From: Verrucomicrobiota bacterium
Lineage (GTDB): Bacteria; Verrucomicrobiota; Verrucomicrobiia; Opitutales; UBA953
Direction: 5' to 3'
Assembly (NCBI GenBank): GCA_009917805.1
Contig: RGES01000054.1
Span: forward strand, 1-7,949
Length of the DNA: 7,949 nucleotides
Part shown: in pieces, positions 5,751 to 7,949 of the stretch
How the letters are laid out: each line of letters opens with the position of its first letter
Position numbering within the stretch: position 1 is the stretch's first letter
Position numbers and translations under genes: made by a program
The notes under the pieces: model-generated
Databases searched by the model: none
What the model was told of the DNA's origin: nothing
The model's input: the letters and a program-made list of their open reading frames with translations, nothing else

Positions 5751-7934
5751 TCAACCCTGTGCCAGCTCCCGCAACTTGTTCAAATCCAGCTTACCCGTGC
5801 CTAAAATCGGGATGACGGGTACTTTCTTGAACACCTTGGGAATCCAGAGGTTAGCGAGCCCTTCCGCCGCCAGCGCGGTACGGACACCCTCGGCATCCAC
5901 GTCCTCGACATGCAACACGACGAGCTGCTCGCCCTTGACCGGATCGGCCGCGCTCGCGACGGCTACCTTGACCTCGGTCGAGTCGGTCAGGCCCATCACC
6001 TTGCGCAAGGCGTCCTCGACGGTGCCATGCGGCACCATCTCGCCCCCGATCTTCGAGAAACGGGAAAGCCGGCCGGCGAGATGCAGGAAGCCATCGTCAT
6101 CCAGGCGGGCGAGGTCGCCGGTACGATACCAGCCGTCCGGCGTCATCGCCTTGGCGGTCTGCTCGTCGTCCAGGTAGCCCATGAAGATGTTGGCTCCCTT
6201 GATCTCGAGCAGTCCCACCTGGCCGCTCGGCAGGACATCGCCGGTCTCGGGGTCGAGGAAGCGGACCGCGATGCCGATGACCGGACGCCCCACGGAGCCG
6301 CGCACGTTGCCCAACCAGACGCCGTCCGGACCTGCCGGGTCCACGCGGTCGGGCACGTTGACGGAAAGCACGGGACTGGTCTCGGTGATCCCATAGCCTT
6401 CAAGCATCGGGGTCTCGAGCTGGGTGGCGAAGGCGTCGACGAGATCGGCCGGGCACTTCTCGGCGCCGACGACCGCCCACTCGAGCGACGCGAAATCGGC
6501 GGCGGTGCCGCGGCGAAGGTAAGGACGCAGGAACGTGGGCGTGCCGACGACGACGGTGACCTTCTCTTCCTTGATCGCCTTGACCGCGGCGGCGGAGTCC
6601 AACGGCGACGGCAGGGTCACGAGCAGCGGGGAGCGTGAAAGCGAATACCAAAGCCCGATGGTGAAACCGAAGCTATGGAAGACCGGCAGGCTGCTGAGCA
6701 GGACGGCGTCGTCCGGCAGGATGTCGGCGTCCTCGATCTGCCGCAGGTTGGCCAGGATGTTGCGATGCGAGAGACGGACGCCCTTAGGCTGGCCGGAACT
6801 GCCGCTGGTGAAAAGGAGCGCCGCCTCGCCGTCGCCGCCGTGCTTCGGAAGACCCATGCAGGCCAAGGCCAAGGAGGTCGGCAGGCAACGGATCAGGCCG
6901 AGACGGAAACCGAGGTCGACGCGCGAATGCGCCGTCAGGAAATCCGCGACATCGAGGACATGATCGCCCCAAGGGAAGTCGGGCGACTTCTCCGAGAGCT
7001 TGCTGCGGAAAGCGCCGGCGGTGACGACGAGGTCGACCTCCGCGCGCCGCAGGCAGGACAGCGCCTGCTCACGGCCGAGCGAGAAATTCAGGTTCACCGG
7101 CACCTTGTCGGCGAACACGCAGCCGAGGTTGGCCACGGCGGCGGCCACGCCCGGAGGCAGCACGATGGCGACGCGGCGGGCCGAAGTGCGACGCTTCAAT
7201 TCACCGGCGAAGGCCCAGCCCAAGGCGAGCAGCGTGGCGCCGCCGAACTCGCGCCGGGCGGAAGTGCGGTCGACCAAGGCGACCGCCCCGCCCTTCTTCG
7301 CCAGCCCTTCCGCGACCTCGCGTCCGAGATGGCCTTCGAGGGAGGCGCGCATGGCGAAGGCCTCCGCCGCCAGTTCCAACAGACGCAGGCGGGTCTTGGC
7401 GTGTTCGGTCGCGGGAAACGGCTTGCCGATGACGACGCCGATCGGACGTGGAAAATGCTTCGGCATCTTCCAGAAAGACTTGCCGCCGCTGAAGCTCAGG
7501 ATCGAACCCCACATGCCGTCGATGGCGACCGGCAGGATCGGCGCGCCGCCGCGCCGGGCGATCAGCTCGAAGCCCTTGCGCAGCTGCATCAGCCCGCCGT
7601 TGCGGGTCAGGCTGCCCTCGGGAAAGATGCACACGACCTCGCCGCGGGCCAGCGCCTCGCCCGACTTGACGATGGCCTCCTTGGCCTTCGTCTCCGAAAC
7701 GGGGATGGTCCCCATCAGCCGGCACATGAAGCCGAGGAACTTGTGATGCTCGAAACCTTCCCAGGAGAGGAAGCGGACCGGGCGACGGGACATCACGCCC
7801 ATCACGAGCACGTCGGCATAGGCGACATGGTTGGCGATGATGAGCACGCCTCCTTCTTCCGGGATGTTCTCCAGGCCGCGGATGCGGATACGATAGGCGC
7901 ACTTCAGGATCAGCCAGCAAAGCGTGTGCATCAC
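5751..7934 (-). CDS. Aas-like bifunctional acyltransferase / acyl-ACP synthetase (may extend past the right edge)
   Basis: Two domains are visible. Residues about 1-200 are a PlsC/LPLAT acyltransferase with the HX4D motif in 'NHVAYAD' (His36, Asp41) and the substrate motif 'FPEGSLTR' (104-111). Residues about 215-727 are an adenylate-forming acyl-ligase with the ATP loop 'LLFTSGSSGQPKGV' (373-386), 'GYGITETSP' (513-521), 'YRTGDLA' (603-609), 'GRLSRFSKIGGEMV' (621-634) and the C-terminal 'GTGKLD' lysine (Lys715). By analogy with E. coli Aas (719 residues), it should activate a fatty acid onto ACP and pass it to a lysophospholipid at the inner membrane. The length and N-terminal alignment fit a complete Aas starting at the GTG (7934) or the next ATG (7931). 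However, the frame stays open to the edge (S-L-G-Y-C before the GTG), and related proteins often carry an N-terminal MFS lysophospholipid transporter, so it may be partial. Confidence 0.88.
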   Translation of the reverse strand: MMHTLCWLILKCAYRIRIRGLENIPEEGGVLIIANHVAYADVLVMGVMSRRPVRFLSWEGFEHHKFLGFMCRLMGTIPVSETKAKEAIVKSGEALARGEVVCIFPEGSLTRNGGLMQLRKGFELIARRGGAPILPVAIDGMWGSILSFSGGKSFWKMPKHFPRPIGVVIGKPFPATEHAKTRLRLLELAAEAFAMRASLEGHLGREVAEGLAKKGGAVALVDRTSARREFGGATLLALGWAFAGELKRRTSARRVAIVLPPGVAAAVANLGCVFADKVPVNLNFSLGREQALSCLRRAEVDLVVTAGAFRSKLSEKSPDFPWGDHVLDVADFLTAHSRVDLGFRLGLIRCLPTSLALACMGLPKHGGDGEAALLFTSGSSGQPKGVRLSHRNILANLRQIEDADILPDDAVLLSSLPVFHSFGFTIGLWYSLSRSPLLVTLPSPLDSAAAVKAIKEEKVTVVVGTPTFLRPYLRRGTAADFASLEWAVVGAEKCPADLVDAFATQLETPMLEGYGITETSPVLSVNVPDRVDPAGPDGVWLGNVRGSVGRPVIGIAVRFLDPETGDVLPSGQVGLLEIKGANIFMGYLDDEQTAKAMTPDGWYRTGDLARLDDDGFLHLAGRLSRFSKIGGEMVPHGTVEDALRKVMGLTDSTEVKVAVASAADPVKGEQLVVLHVEDVDAEGVRTALAAEGLANLWIPKVFKKVPVIPILGTGKLDLNKLRELAQG

Positions 7935-7949
7935 GCAGTACCCGAGGGA

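Noticed and set aside
5700..5754. Sigma-70 promoter for glgP beginning with TTGACG
   Set aside because: At a 17-base spacing the -10 position reads TGGCTT, which is a poor match. The nearest better hexamer is too far away.
3789..5804. Long plus-strand open frame (671 codons) opposite glgP
   Set aside because: It lies entirely against a strongly conserved enzyme gene, its translation is a monotonous Asp/Glu/Leu/Val/Ala/Arg mix typical of antisense frames in GC-rich DNA, and it contains no recognisable domain.

Overview
The window is GC-rich, gene-dense chromosomal DNA from a Gram-negative-type bacterium. I see no phage, transposon, plasmid, CRISPR or RNA-gene signal. The gene content, the high GC and the lack of Shine-Dalgarno motifs before the two visible starts would fit Verrucomicrobiota (Opitutales-like). 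That placement is a low-confidence inference, because no marker gene is present.

Layout: one plus-strand gene enters from the left edge (1-1247). It encodes a right-handed parallel beta-helix protein whose N-terminus lies outside the window. It converges on a block of four minus-strand genes that fills the rest. In transcription order these are: (i) an Aas-like two-domain protein, PlsC acyltransferase plus AMP-binding acyl-ACP synthetase, reaching the right edge (7934-5751); (ii) glycogen phosphorylase (5699-3342) with a lysine/proline/alanine-rich N-terminal tail and a missing C-terminal end; (iii) a secreted-type protein of unknown function (about 3360-2533) that lacks its own start codon; (iv) an adenylate-kinase-like protein with a C-terminal domain I do not recognise (2452-1250). 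A probable intrinsic terminator lies between (iii) and (iv). A hairpin whose loop holds both stop codons sits at the convergent junction at 1236-1260.

The genes do not form one pathway: membrane phospholipid repair, glycogen breakdown, an unknown exported protein, nucleotide metabolism and an exported beta-helix protein. This looks like ordinary core-genome neighbourhood rather than a dedicated system. The most notable point is the junction near 3345-3372. Glycogen phosphorylase loses roughly its last 65-75 residues there, and the next gene loses its start and the beginning of its signal peptide. That pattern suggests a deletion or an assembly chimera joining two genes in different frames. 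Other points worth a look are the histone-H1-like tail on glycogen phosphorylase and the extended adenylate kinase.
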